Assembly: GCF_012223425.1 (NCBI RefSeq)
Contig: NZ_CP038799.1
Coordinates: forward strand, 5,254,249 to 5,318,248
Direction of reading: 5' to 3'
From: Mycolicibacterium frederiksbergense
GTDB taxonomy: Bacteria > Actinomycetota > Actinomycetes > Mycobacteriales > Mycobacteriaceae
Length of the DNA stretch: 64,000 nt
Below are positions 7,653 to 16,732 of the stretch, piece after piece. A program made the position numbers and the translations under genes. Position 1 is the stretch's first letter. Every line of letters begins with the position of its first letter. The notes under the pieces are model-generated. The model did no database searches, was not told the DNA's origin, and was given only the letters and a program-made list of their open reading frames with translations.

Positions 7653-9425
7653 ATGCCCCGCAATTCGCGATCTGTGATGCCGAAGGCGTTCCGCGCCTTG
7701 AAACCGCAGGTGTTCATACCTTCCTCGGTGGTGATCATTGGTCTCATCGTGTTCGCGGTGGCCTTTGCGTCCATTGCCGAGGGTGCTTTCACCGGACTCA
7801 ATGAAGCCATCGCCTCCACTGTTGGCTGGTGGTACATCCTGGTCACGACCGGGTTCGTGCTGTTCGCTGTGTACTGCGGAGCGTCGCGCATCGGCACCAT
7901 CAGGCTCGGCGCCGATGACGAGGAGCCCGAGTTCACCTTCACTGCCTGGCTTGCCATGCTGTTCAGCGCGGGCATGGGTATCGGCCTGGTGTTCTACGGG
8001 GTCGCCGAACCACTGACCCACTACATCAATCCGCCCGCGTCGTTGGGAGTGGACGGCGCCACCGCGCCGGCGGCGAACCAAGCACTGTCGCTCACACTGT
8101 TCCACTGGGGTCTGCACGCCTGGGCCATCTATGTGGTCGTCGGCCTGGGAATGGCCTATATGACCTACCGACGCGGGCGCCCGCTGTCGGTGCGGTGGCT
8201 GCTGGAACCACTCATCGGCAAGGAACGCGTCGAGGGGCCCATCGGCCATACCGTCGACGTGGTGGCCGTGGTCGGCACCCTGTTCGGCGTCGCGACCTCA
8301 CTCGGCTTCGGCATCACGCAGATCGGGGCCGGGCTGGAGTACCTGGGCTGGATCGAACTCGACGCCACCTGGACGATCGTGCTCATCCTCGTGATCACCA
8401 CGATGGCCACATTTTCCGTGGTCAGCGGTGTCGCCAAGGGCTTGCAGTGGCTGTCGAACATCAACATGGGCATGGCCGCGGCGCTGGCCCTGTTCGTCAT
8501 GGCGCTGGGTCCGACGCTCTTCCTGTTGCAGGCATGGGTGCAGAACCTCGGTGGGTATGCCCAGGCGCTGCCACAGCTGTCCCTGCGGACCGGACCGTTC
8601 AGCGACGGCAGCTGGCTGGGATCCTGGACGATCTTCTACTGGGGTTGGTGGATCAGCTGGGCGCCGTTCGTCGGGATGTTCATCGCGCGCATCTCCCGCG
8701 GTCGCACGATCCGGGAGTTCGTCGCCACCGTCCTGCTGGTACCCACGGTGATCGGTTCGTTGTGGTTCACCATCTTCGGGGACTCGGCGATACTTCGGCA
8801 GCGGACCGACGGCGACATGCTGGTCGACGGTGCGGTGGACTCGAACACCTCGCTGTTCCAGCTGTTGGCGACACTTCCGTGGCCCACAATCACCAGCGTG
8901 CTGGCCGTGCTGGTGATCATGTTTTTCTTCATCACGTCATCGGACTCCGGCTCGCTGGTCATCGACATCCTCTGTTCGGGCGGTGACCTGGACCCGCCCA
9001 AGGCCACCCGGGTCTACTGGGCGGTGCTCGAGGGTGTGGCCGCAGCGGTCCTGTTGCTGGCCGGCGGCGCGGGATCACTCACAGCCCTTCAAACGGCGTC
9101 GATCGCCACCGCAGCGCCGTTTTCGATTGTGATGGTGGCCGCGTGCGTGGCGATGTTGCGGGCGTTCCGCTACGACCTCGCCACGACGCCGCGGCTGTTG
9201 CACGTCAGTGCACCCGACCTTTTACCGGCGCATCGCCGACATGACGTGTCGGCCACCATGGCCGGGTTGATCTCGGTACGCACGATCACTCCGGCCGACT
9301 GGGAGATACACCCGACCACCGGGGAGCTCTCCATCACCGAACCGACGGATCCGTTGGCCGAGGGCGAGTCGTCGACCGATTCGGAGTCCGAACCGGCACA
9401 GCAAGTTCCGGACGAGTTGCGGTGA
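7653..9425 (+). CDS. BCCT family (betaine/choline/carnitine) transporter
   Basis: A roughly 590-residue protein with the twelve hydrophobic segments of the BCCT family and its signature GWWISWAPFVGMFIARIS near residue 330. GMGIGLVFYGVAEPLTHY near 108-125 carries the G-M-G-I-G unwound helix found in sodium-coupled glycine betaine carriers such as BetP; carnitine antiporters differ there. It therefore probably imports betaine or choline-type osmolytes with sodium. The C-terminal 90 residues are cytosolic and acidic (DSESEPAQQVPDELR), unlike the basic osmosensing tail of BetP. The ATG at 7653 is preferred over an adjacent TTG. The 190 bases upstream, shared with the leftward hydrolase, hold no gene I can see. 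Confidence 0.92.
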   Translation: MPRNSRSVMPKAFRALKPQVFIPSSVVIIGLIVFAVAFASIAEGAFTGLNEAIASTVGWWYILVTTGFVLFAVYCGASRIGTIRLGADDEEPEFTFTAWLAMLFSAGMGIGLVFYGVAEPLTHYINPPASLGVDGATAPAANQALSLTLFHWGLHAWAIYVVVGLGMAYMTYRRGRPLSVRWLLEPLIGKERVEGPIGHTVDVVAVVGTLFGVATSLGFGITQIGAGLEYLGWIELDATWTIVLILVITTMATFSVVSGVAKGLQWLSNINMGMAAALALFVMALGPTLFLLQAWVQNLGGYAQALPQLSLRTGPFSDGSWLGSWTIFYWGWWISWAPFVGMFIARISRGRTIREFVATVLLVPTVIGSLWFTIFGDSAILRQRTDGDMLVDGAVDSNTSLFQLLATLPWPTITSVLAVLVIMFFFITSSDSGSLVIDILCSGGDLDPPKATRVYWAVLEGVAAAVLLLAGGAGSLTALQTASIATAAPFSIVMVAACVAMLRAFRYDLATTPRLLHVSAPDLLPAHRRHDVSATMAGLISVRTITPADWEIHPTTGELSITEPTDPLAEGESSTDSESEPAQQVPDELR

Positions 9426-9464
9426 GACACGCGCGATCTTGCTAGCGACCGCGTGGAGGTCGTA

Positions 9465-10454
9465 CTACGACGGCGCGCTCCCGGCGTTGCCGGCCGCGGC
9501 CTGCCAGTCCCGGGCCGCGACCAGTTCCGGAATGAGCGTCTCGGTCAGCAGGCGCACATCGTCGACATCGTCCCCGGGATAACGCACCGTGTGGGTGGCG
9601 GTGGGCACGTCACCGCCCACGCCGACCACCATGGTGTCGCGCGGCCCGGTCCATTCGGCCATCTGGGCTTCCCATTTCGACCCGGCGAACACGAGCATCC
9701 GCAGATCGCTGTTCTTGGTGCGGTACACATCGACATGACTCCAGTCGCCGCTCTCACAGCCGATGGCCGAGCGCCGGGGCCCTTCCCGAAACATCAAGGC
9801 GCCCTGCTGCGCAGACGACAAGCGGTGGGCCGGGGCCACCAGATGCGTCTCCGCCTCGCCGAGTAGCAGGTCGGAAACCGGGGGTCGCCAGTCGCTTTCG
9901 GTGGACAGCAGCCAGTCGCTCGCGCGAGCCGCCGACTCCACGGCGGTGACCAGGTCGTCGGTGCGGGTTCCGGTGAGGTGACATTCGAGCGCCATCAGCA
10001 TCGCAAGGGTGTGCTGATAGCTGCGGCAGGCGACCCCACCCACTTCGGGCTCGGCCAACAACTCGACCGTCTCCCGGCAGCGCGTGGTGATGGTGGATCC
10101 GGGTGTGTTGGTCAGCGCCACCGTATGTGCCGAACCATCGAGACGTTCCAGCGCATCCAGGGTCTCGATCGATCCACCGGTCGCCGAGGTGGCCACCACG
10201 AGGGTGCCAGCACCCCACCGGGGCAGCAGTTCCGTGGACGCGATCTCGGAGACCGCGCAGATCCCGCGGGCCCGCAGCCGCGCGGCCGCGACCCCGCCGG
10301 CGTAGGCCGACGATCCCATGCCGAGCAGGACGACGCGATCGACTTCGGCGGGAACGATGTGCGCCCAAGGGTTCCGAGCCGCCAGCGCGTCGGCCAGATT
10401 GGTCAGCACATCGGGCTTGCGGGCGAGATCGGCGGCGAATCCGTCGGGTTTCAT
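9465..10454 (-). CDS. SIS-domain sugar isomerase/deaminase-like protein
   Basis: The 329-residue protein carries paired SIS (sugar isomerase) halves like the isomerase part of glucosamine-6-phosphate synthase. The first has VVLLGMGSSAYAGGVAAARL near 40-60 and VVATSATGGSIETLDAL near 86-102, the Ser/Thr loop that holds the sugar phosphate. It lacks a glutamine amidotransferase domain, so it probably isomerises or deaminates an aminosugar phosphate rather than making one from glutamine. Its start overlaps the stop of the glucosamine-kinase-like gene by ATGA, so it is the last gene of a four-gene operon. A 6-phospho-glucosamine made by the kinase would be a natural substrate; this is inference. 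Confidence 0.75.
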   Translation of the reverse strand: MKPDGFAADLARKPDVLTNLADALAARNPWAHIVPAEVDRVVLLGMGSSAYAGGVAAARLRARGICAVSEIASTELLPRWGAGTLVVATSATGGSIETLDALERLDGSAHTVALTNTPGSTITTRCRETVELLAEPEVGGVACRSYQHTLAMLMALECHLTGTRTDDLVTAVESAARASDWLLSTESDWRPPVSDLLLGEAETHLVAPAHRLSSAQQGALMFREGPRRSAIGCESGDWSHVDVYRTKNSDLRMLVFAGSKWEAQMAEWTGPRDTMVVGVGGDVPTATHTVRYPGDDVDDVRLLTETLIPELVAARDWQAAAGNAGSAPS

Positions 10455-11653
10455 GAGCTCATTTCGGTGAGAAGGGCGGGAAGCGCCGCATCCGGGACGT
10501 ACATCCAGCGCGGCAGGTGGCGGCCTGCGTAGACGATCTCGCGGAGCACCTGTTGCAGGCGGAAGGCGCCGAGGGCGTGTTGGATGTGCAGGTTGGCATT
10601 CCCGACCTGCGTCAGCCGGTCGATGTAGGCGTCATTCAGTGCCGTCCGCGCAACTCTATCGACCTCGGCGAATGCGTCCGCGCCGAGATCTGAGCGTTTC
10701 ACGGCGACGATGGCGACGTGCGACAGCGACTGCAGGATGCCGGCGAGGTCGACGGCCGCCGGTACGGGCAGAACACGTTCGGCCGGCGGGAGTACCGGAT
10801 TGCCGTCGAAGTCGGTGATGACCAGCAGATCGTCGGTGCGCAGCACCTGACCGACGTGCAGGTCGCCGTGTGCGCCGAGGACCGGCACGTCTACCAGCCC
10901 GGACAAACCGTCCAGGATGTGCTCGATGTCGTCGGCATGCTCGGCGAGCAGCTTCGCGTTGGCCGGACCGGCCAGCAGGCGCGCCTCGGCCAAGGTGTCG
11001 AAAGCGCTGTCGCGCCAGCGTTTCGCGTCTTCGGATGTGGACCGGATCGATGTCTTGCCCAACGCGCCGTGCAGGTCGGCGACCACAGCGCCCAGCGCGC
11101 GGGACGTGGCGGCCACCGCGGACAGATCGCCGCTGCGGGCCGCGGCGATGAACAGATCCTTGGCCCAGGTCCAGCCGTCGACCGCGCCGGGCAGGTACCC
11201 ATTCACCGTCGCGACCAGGGTTTGTTCGCCGGCCTGGGGTGTCCAGGTGACCACCCCCCACGGGGGCGGCGTGGCCGTGAACCCGGCGGCGGTCAGGGCC
11301 GCCAGCCTGCCCGGGGCGGGATGCGGCCCGGGCTGCAGGTGGGTCGCCCACTTCACCACGGCCTGCTCGCCGACGATGACCGACTCGTTGGTCTGGTCGA
11401 CGGTGATCGGACGTTCGCCGCCCGGCAGGTACCGGTCGGTCCACGAGACCACGGAGAACCGGCCGTGCGTCGCGTGCCCGGGCGTCCGCGCAAGCAGCCG
11501 TACCAGCGCGTCGGCGGTGCCGTCGCCTGCCGCCGCTCGCCGCCAATCCCCGGGTGTGCCGACGACGGGAACTGCCGACAACGACCCGTCGCGCTCGACG
11601 ATCGCCAGCGCGTGGCCATCATCGAGCGTGAGGAGATCGACAGCGGACTGCAC
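10451..11653 (-). CDS. Glucosamine-kinase/maltokinase-like phosphotransferase
   Basis: A 400-residue kinase of the aminoglycoside-phosphotransferase fold, most like actinobacterial maltokinases and the related glucosamine kinases. A maltokinase-type N-terminal cap precedes VVKW (Lys101, probable ATP contact). The catalytic loop is HGDLHVGQVLR at 262-272 and the metal-binding motif is ITDFDGNP at 279-286. Maltokinases characteristically have DFEGEP here, whereas the glucosamine kinase branch has the DFDGNP form, which with the SIS neighbour favours an aminosugar substrate. It starts at a GTG 3 bases after the glycosyltransferase stop and ends inside the SIS gene start. No trehalose synthase is fused or adjacent, which also argues against a Pep2-type maltokinase. 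Confidence 0.75.
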   Translation of the reverse strand: MQSAVDLLTLDDGHALAIVERDGSLSAVPVVGTPGDWRRAAAGDGTADALVRLLARTPGHATHGRFSVVSWTDRYLPGGERPITVDQTNESVIVGEQAVVKWATHLQPGPHPAPGRLAALTAAGFTATPPPWGVVTWTPQAGEQTLVATVNGYLPGAVDGWTWAKDLFIAAARSGDLSAVAATSRALGAVVADLHGALGKTSIRSTSEDAKRWRDSAFDTLAEARLLAGPANAKLLAEHADDIEHILDGLSGLVDVPVLGAHGDLHVGQVLRTDDLLVITDFDGNPVLPPAERVLPVPAAVDLAGILQSLSHVAIVAVKRSDLGADAFAEVDRVARTALNDAYIDRLTQVGNANLHIQHALGAFRLQQVLREIVYAGRHLPRWMYVPDAALPALLTEMSS

Positions 11654-11656
11654 GAA

Positions 11657-12973
11657 TCAGCCGGTGGTGCTCAGATGGGACACACCGGTGCGCTCGATGA
11701 CGTCGGCGGCCACGCTGAGGCCGTCACGCTCGCGGACGGCCACACCGATCGCGGACACCCTGTCGCGCAGTTCCTGATCGGCCAGGATCCGGTCCAGGGC
11801 GCCGGTCAGTTCGGAATCGGCGAAATGGTAGGTGTCCAACCGAATGCCCAGTTTCAATTCGTCTATGCGCTGGGCATTTTCGTACTGATCCCAGAACAGG
11901 GGCAGCACGATCAGCGGTTTCCCGAAATGCAGCGCCTCGGTCGTGGTGTTGTTGCCGCCGTGCGAGATCACCGCGTCCACCAGGGGGATGATTCTGGTCT
12001 GCGGCAGCATCTGCGCTCCGACCATGTTGTCGGCCAGCGTGATCTTGTCCGCTTGCGGGCCCTTGCTCACGATGAAGCGGTGCCGGGTGGTGCCGAGGAT
12101 GTCGACCAGCCGTTGCATCAGCGACACATCTGCTGCACCAAGCGAACCCAGCGACAGATAGATCAGTGCGCTGTCACCGGGGCGATCGGCCATTTCGGCG
12201 GGTAGCTCGTAGTCCTCGTCGGTCTCGCGGATACTGGAGTCCACCCGCGTCCACGACGTGTCCAGTGGCCGCCTGTCGACGTAGTCTGCCTCTTCCGGAT
12301 AAATGTAGATCGTGGCCGCGTTGTCGCGCGGCATGAACTCCAGATCCGGCAGAGGGGCGCCACCCTGTTGGCGGACCCAGGCGTCGAAGTCCTCCCACAT
12401 CGGCCGCAGGACGCGGTCGAATTCGGTGCGGTAGGCCGCCCAGCCGGACCTGTCATCACTGGGCAGACCCGAAAACGGCGGCGGGACATCGGCTCCGGGA
12501 ACCTCCAGTGGGCTGCACGAGATGAACCGCACGAACGGCTTGCCCGCGGTGGACAGTGCGGGAAAAAGGACCACGTTGTCTTCGACGATCACGTCGGGTC
12601 GGTGCTTGTCGACGATCTCTCGCAACCGTGGCTCGCAGTATTTCGCGCCGTCGATGAGCGCCTGGTAGGTGGGACCGATGAAGGTTTCCAGTTGGTCGAA
12701 GGTCGGTTTGGCGAACTCAGGTGCGGTCTCGGCGATGAAGTCGGTCCAGAACTGGCCCGCGTCACCGTCTTCGGCGCCCTCGACGGGCGCGGCAAGGTCG
12801 ACGAGTTCCTCGATGAATCCGTAGGTGGCGATCTTTCCCGCCCATGATGACTCGGCGGCGAAGACGATGGTGTGGCCGCGGTCGCGGAGCTTGGCGGCAA
12901 CGCCGATGCATTGATTGGTGGGTCCGTAGGCGGATTCCGGCCAGAACATGATGGTCAATGGCTGGGACATCAT
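11657..12973 (-). CDS. GT1-family glycosyltransferase (UGT/MGT type)
   Basis: A 438-residue GT-B enzyme. The N-terminal acceptor half starts with a beta-strand and SAYGPTNQCIGVAAKLRDRGH. The C-terminal donor half carries the UGT-type motif VDAVISHGGNNTTTEALHFG followed by PLIVLPLFWDQYENAQRI near 335-370. The His and HGGNNT replace the plant HCGWNS, as in bacterial macrolide and mycobacterial glycolipid glucosyltransferases. Donor is likely a UDP- or dTDP-sugar; acceptor unknown. It begins ATGATG, the first ATG overlapping the TetR stop by 4 bases, and is followed after 3 bases by the kinase. The four-gene arrangement suggests assembly of an aminosugar-bearing small molecule or glycolipid under TetR control. 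Confidence 0.8.
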   Translation of the reverse strand: MMSQPLTIMFWPESAYGPTNQCIGVAAKLRDRGHTIVFAAESSWAGKIATYGFIEELVDLAAPVEGAEDGDAGQFWTDFIAETAPEFAKPTFDQLETFIGPTYQALIDGAKYCEPRLREIVDKHRPDVIVEDNVVLFPALSTAGKPFVRFISCSPLEVPGADVPPPFSGLPSDDRSGWAAYRTEFDRVLRPMWEDFDAWVRQQGGAPLPDLEFMPRDNAATIYIYPEEADYVDRRPLDTSWTRVDSSIRETDEDYELPAEMADRPGDSALIYLSLGSLGAADVSLMQRLVDILGTTRHRFIVSKGPQADKITLADNMVGAQMLPQTRIIPLVDAVISHGGNNTTTEALHFGKPLIVLPLFWDQYENAQRIDELKLGIRLDTYHFADSELTGALDRILADQELRDRVSAIGVAVRERDGLSVAADVIERTGVSHLSTTG

Positions 12974-13590
12974 TGCGTCCTTTCGCCGTCAGCGCGGCGG
13001 GGTAGGGGATGGCCGGTTGCCACCCGCGCGTAATCGAGGATCAGTTCGGTGGACGCGTCGGCATCGAGGCTCGGATGGCGGGCGACCATGCGGTAGCCGT
13101 AGGCATCCTCGAGTGCCACGATGTTGCGGGCAATGGTCAGCGAGGGCGAGGTCAAACTGAAGACACCCTGTGCGGCACCGGATTCCAGAATGATCTGGTA
13201 CATCGCCACCTGTCGGTCGTACAGTGCGGTGAGCAGCACAGCGTACGTCGGGTAGCGTCCGGCCGCCCCGCCCAGCTCACACAGCAGCTTCACCGCCGGA
13301 TCGTCGGAGTCGACCGGCAGGCCGGACTCGATGGTGAGTACCAGGCGGCGGTCGGGTTCGGCGATGCCCTCGATCCGGCGGAGACGATCATCGTAGAACC
13401 GCTCCATCCCCGCCCTGTTGGCCTCCACGAGGAGCGTCTGCACGTCGGGGAAGTGGTAGAGAACAGCACCCGAGGTGAGCCCGGCCTCCGCTGCCACCTG
13501 GTTGAGCTGGACGTCCGCGCCGTGTTTCATCACTGCGCGCTGGGCGGCGTGCAGCAGGTTCGCGCGTCGTTCCGTGCGGCTCACCGCCAC
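12970..13590 (-). CDS. TetR family regulator of the aminosugar operon
   Basis: From the GTG at 13590, which follows GAGGGGA at a 5-base spacing, the product has 206 residues. It has an N-terminal TetR helix-turn-helix: LLHAAQRAVMKHGADVQLNQVA followed by AEAGLTSGAVLYHFPDVQTLL. The rest is an all-helical ligand-binding dimerisation domain of no recognised type. An in-frame ATG much further upstream (13671) has no support and would run into the divergent promoter region. Its stop overlaps the glycosyltransferase start by ATGA, so it heads the operon and probably autoregulates it. It may also act on the divergent amine oxidase operon that shares the 215-base intergenic region. Confidence 0.85.
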   Translation of the reverse strand: MAVSRTERRANLLHAAQRAVMKHGADVQLNQVAAEAGLTSGAVLYHFPDVQTLLVEANRAGMERFYDDRLRRIEGIAEPDRRLVLTIESGLPVDSDDPAVKLLCELGGAAGRYPTYAVLLTALYDRQVAMYQIILESGAAQGVFSLTSPSLTIARNIVALEDAYGYRMVARHPSLDADASTELILDYARVATGHPLPRRADGERTQ

Positions 13591-13805
13591 CTGGGTCCCC
13601 TCCCCTCGGGCAATCTCCCACGAAGTATGTCGTGTGTCACGGTGCCAGACAACGGGGCATTCCGGAAGCATTTCTTGAAGAGAAACTCAGGATTCACGTT
13701 TGTAACCCCATTGACATGCAATTTCTGGTCTTGTGTTCTCTGAATGGCGGTGCAACTATCGTCCCTGCCGTCGTGGGACTCGCGGATGGGCGGCACCGAT
13801 CGACG
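13591..13805. promoter_or_regulatory. Divergent intergenic control region
   Basis: This 215-base stretch separates the leftward TetR operon from the rightward amine oxidase operon and is clearly less GC-rich than its surroundings. It holds an inverted repeat TTTCT-TGAAG-AGAAA at 13671-13685 and a TTGACA hexamer at 13711-13716 on the plus strand, both plausible parts of divergent promoters and a TetR operator. A clear matching -10 hexamer at the right spacing is not evident. The repeat is short and could be chance; a second half-site elsewhere was not found. Confidence 0.4.
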
Positions 13806-15206
13806 ATGGAGCAAAGCGTGAGAACGACCGACGATCTGCGTGACGCAGAGCCCCGGCCCGTGTGGTGGGACGGCGCACACACCGGACCGCAGGCGCCGGC
13901 GCTGCGCGGGCGGGTCAACGCCGATCTCGTCGTCGTGGGTGGGGGATACACCGGTCTGTGGACGGCGATCGAAGCTCTCACCGCGGACCCGGGCCGCCGG
14001 GTCGTCGTGCTCGAACAGTCGTGGGTGGGCGCTGCCGCGTCGGGGCGCAACGGCGGCTTCGTCTCCGAGTCGCTCACGCACGGCATCGCCCATGGCCTGG
14101 CGAGGTGGCCGGACGAACTCGACGAGCTGCAGCGCCAGGGCCGCCAGAACGTCGAGCAGATCGCAGATGTCCTGCAGCGCAACCATATCGACGCCGATCT
14201 GCGCTTAGTCGGCAAGACCACGCTGGCCAGAACTCCGCACGAGGTCGAGGCGCTGCGCCTCGCCGTGCCGGGCTATGCTCGCCACGGCGAGGCCGTCGAG
14301 TTCCTCGACCGCGATCAGGTTCGTGCGGACATCCACTCGACCGCCTTCCACGGCGGACTGCGGATCCGGAGCGGCGGCCTGGTGGACCCGATGGCGCTGG
14401 TGCTCGGGTTACGCCGCCTTGCAGAGCAATTGGGTGCCGTCATCTTCGAACGATCCCCGGTGACCGGTATCACCAGGACTGGTGGCAACCTGACCGTGCG
14501 CAGCACGCACGGCGAGGTCGACACGTCCCACGTCGTGCTCGCCACCAACGCCTACCCGCCCCTGCTGCGACGGCTGAAGTCCTGGGTTCTCCCGGTCTAC
14601 GACTACGTGCTGGCGACGGCACCGCTGACGACCGGTCAGCTGGACTCGATCGGCTGGTCGCAGAACCAGGGCCTCACCGACGCCGGCAACCAGTTCCACT
14701 ACTTCCGCCGGACCCGCGACGACCGCATCGTGTGGGGTGGCTATGACGCGATCTACCACTACGGCGATGCCATCGGCCCCGAACTCGAACTGCGCGATCG
14801 ATCACACCGACTGCTGGCGCAGCACTTTCGCGAGACGTTCCCACAGTTGGCTGATCTGCCGTTCACCCACCGTTGGGGTGGCGTCATCGACACCACCAGC
14901 AGGTTCACCCCGATCTTCGGGACAGCCTTCAACGGTCGCCTGGCTTACGCGGTCGGATTCACCGGCCTCGGTGTGGCATCGACGCGCTTCGGTGCGCGGG
15001 TGGCACTGGACCTGCTGAGCGGGCGGGAGACCGAACGCACCTGTCTTCGGGCCGTCACCGGCAGCGCTGTGCCGTTCCCGCCCGAGCCCTTGCGCTGGCC
15101 CGCCGTGGAGATGACACGCGCCGCCCTAGCCCGTGAGGACGAAACAGGCCGTAGGGGACTGCTTTTGCGCACCCTGGACCGCTTCGGTGTGGGATTCAAC
15201 AGTTGA
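13806..15206 (+). CDS. FAD-dependent amine/amino-acid oxidase (DadA / PuuB-like)
   Basis: The product (about 466 residues) has DLVVVGGGYTGLWTAIEAL, the FAD-binding GxGxxG of the DAO superfamily, and the glycine-oxidase/PuuB type loop SGRNGGFVSES. LPVYDYVLATAPLT and the C-terminal AVGFTGLGVASTRFGAR are also typical of gamma-glutamylputrescine oxidases and related amine oxidases. It should oxidise a primary or secondary amine to an aldehyde with hydrogen peroxide or an electron acceptor. The aldehyde dehydrogenase and permease genes that follow complete a catabolic set. The ATG at 13806 has no ribosome site; a GTG at 13818 with GGAG 6 bases before it is an equally good start. Earlier in-frame starts run through the promoter region and are unlikely. 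Confidence 0.82.
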   Translation: MEQSVRTTDDLRDAEPRPVWWDGAHTGPQAPALRGRVNADLVVVGGGYTGLWTAIEALTADPGRRVVVLEQSWVGAAASGRNGGFVSESLTHGIAHGLARWPDELDELQRQGRQNVEQIADVLQRNHIDADLRLVGKTTLARTPHEVEALRLAVPGYARHGEAVEFLDRDQVRADIHSTAFHGGLRIRSGGLVDPMALVLGLRRLAEQLGAVIFERSPVTGITRTGGNLTVRSTHGEVDTSHVVLATNAYPPLLRRLKSWVLPVYDYVLATAPLTTGQLDSIGWSQNQGLTDAGNQFHYFRRTRDDRIVWGGYDAIYHYGDAIGPELELRDRSHRLLAQHFRETFPQLADLPFTHRWGGVIDTTSRFTPIFGTAFNGRLAYAVGFTGLGVASTRFGARVALDLLSGRETERTCLRAVTGSAVPFPPEPLRWPAVEMTRAALAREDETGRRGLLLRTLDRFGVGFNS

Positions 15207-15220
15207 CGAGGAGTGTGCGA

Positions 15221-16678
15221 GTGACCGCAGGACTATTCCATCGGGGCGAGCGGGTCGCCGGCTCCGGGGGCGCACGTACCCTGATCGACCCGGCGACGGG
15301 GGAGCCGACGACGACGATCTCCGAGGCCTCGGTCGGCGACGCCGCACGCGCCGTCGCCGCGGCCGCCGAAGCCTTCCCCGCCTGGTCCGGCCGGACCGCC
15401 GGCGAGCGGGCACGGGTACTACTGCGGTGGGCCGACCTGATCGACGCCCATGCCGCGGAACTGACCGCACTGGAGGTCGCCGAAACGGGTAAGCCGGAGG
15501 CGGTCTTTCGCGACGGCGAACTTCCCTTCGGCACCGACAATCTGCGGTTTTTCGCGGGAGCCGGCCGTTCCCTGGAGGAGACCGGTGCCGGCCTGCTGAG
15601 CGCGGGCTACACCTCGATGGTCGTCCGCCGGCCCGTGGGTCCCGTGGTGGGCATCGCCCCGTGGAACTTCCCGATGATCATGGGGCTGTGGAAGATCGGG
15701 CCCGCCCTGGCTGCGGGCAACACGATCGTCATCAAGCCGGCGCCCTCGACCCCGTCGAGCACGCTCTACATCGCCGAACTGGCGATCGAGGCGGGTGTAC
15801 CACCGGGAGTACTGGAAGTGGTGACCGGTGATCAGGCCGTCGGCGAGACATTGGTCGCCGATGAGCGTGTGCACCTCGTCTCCATCACCGGGTCGACACG
15901 TGCCGGACGCCAGGTGATGTCGACAGCAGCGGTGCGCGGTGCGCGGGTTCATCTCGAACTCGGCGGCAAGGCGCCGTGTCTGGTGTTCGAGGATGCTCAC
16001 CTCGATGATGCGGCGCACGGTATCGCGATGGGCGCCACCTACAACTCGGGCCAGGACTGCACCGCGGCGACCCGCGTGTACGCACATGAGTCGATCATCG
16101 ACGCACTCGTCGAACGTCTCACCGAGGCTTTCGGTGCGATCCGGGTCGGTGATCCGCACCAGTCGTCCACCGACATCGGTCCACTGATCAGTGTCGAGCA
16201 CCGCGAGCGGGTGCACGGCTTCGTCCAACGTGCGGTGGCGGCGGGAGCCACGGTGCGCGCGGGCGGTGTGCTGCCGGAGGGCCCCGGTGCCTACTATCCG
16301 CCGACGCTGATCACCGGAGTGCCACAGACCGCCGAAATCGTGCAGGACGAGGTCTTCGGACCGGTGCTGGTGGTGCTGCCGTTCGGCGATGAGGCGGAAG
16401 CTCTTCGGCTGGCCAACGACTGTCGGTACGGACTGGCGTCCTCGGTGTGGACCACCGATGTGGCGCGCGCACTTCGCACCGCGCACGCGATCGAGGCCGG
16501 TGTGACGTGGGTCAACGACCACCTGCCCATCGCGTCCGAGGCGCCGCACGGCGGTGTCAAGGCAAGCGGTTTCGGCAAGGACATGAGCCAGGCCGCTGTC
16601 GCCGAATACACCGTCGCCCGGCACATCATGGTCAAACACGCGCCGAGGGCGGCGCATGCCTCCTTCCGGCCGTCCTGA
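15221..16678 (+). CDS. Aldehyde dehydrogenase (aminoaldehyde type, PuuC/PatD-like)
   Basis: A 485-residue NAD(P)+-dependent aldehyde dehydrogenase. It shows the WNFPMIMGLWKIGPALAAGN core near 145-165, SITGSTRAG, the general base Glu in LELGGKAPCLV, and the catalytic Cys in YNSGQDCTAATRVY near 280. The nearby EVFGPVL and ASGFGKDMS segments are those of gamma-aminobutyraldehyde/aminoaldehyde dehydrogenases. It probably oxidises the aldehyde from the preceding oxidase to an acid. The GTG at 15221 has GAGGAG 7 bases upstream and starts 14 bases after the oxidase stop; a TTG at 15203 overlaps that stop and lacks a site. The operon context supports amine catabolism; the substrate is inferred. Confidence 0.87.
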   Translation: MTAGLFHRGERVAGSGGARTLIDPATGEPTTTISEASVGDAARAVAAAAEAFPAWSGRTAGERARVLLRWADLIDAHAAELTALEVAETGKPEAVFRDGELPFGTDNLRFFAGAGRSLEETGAGLLSAGYTSMVVRRPVGPVVGIAPWNFPMIMGLWKIGPALAAGNTIVIKPAPSTPSSTLYIAELAIEAGVPPGVLEVVTGDQAVGETLVADERVHLVSITGSTRAGRQVMSTAAVRGARVHLELGGKAPCLVFEDAHLDDAAHGIAMGATYNSGQDCTAATRVYAHESIIDALVERLTEAFGAIRVGDPHQSSTDIGPLISVEHRERVHGFVQRAVAAGATVRAGGVLPEGPGAYYPPTLITGVPQTAEIVQDEVFGPVLVVLPFGDEAEALRLANDCRYGLASSVWTTDVARALRTAHAIEAGVTWVNDHLPIASEAPHGGVKASGFGKDMSQAAVAEYTVARHIMVKHAPRAAHASFRPS

Positions 16679-16732
16679 ATCACGTTCATGCCGAACCGAT
16701 CTGATACCCAATTCCCAAACGGAGGTACCCCC

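Noticed and set aside
7188..8249. Long open frame antisense to the BCCT transporter
   Set aside because: A high-GC shadow of the real genes on the other strand; no ribosome site, motif or sensible composition.
10756..10769. CAGAACACGTTCGG inside the kinase gene, similar to a KstR box
   Set aside because: Outer positions do not fit TnnAACnnGTTnnA and the site is deep inside coding sequence.
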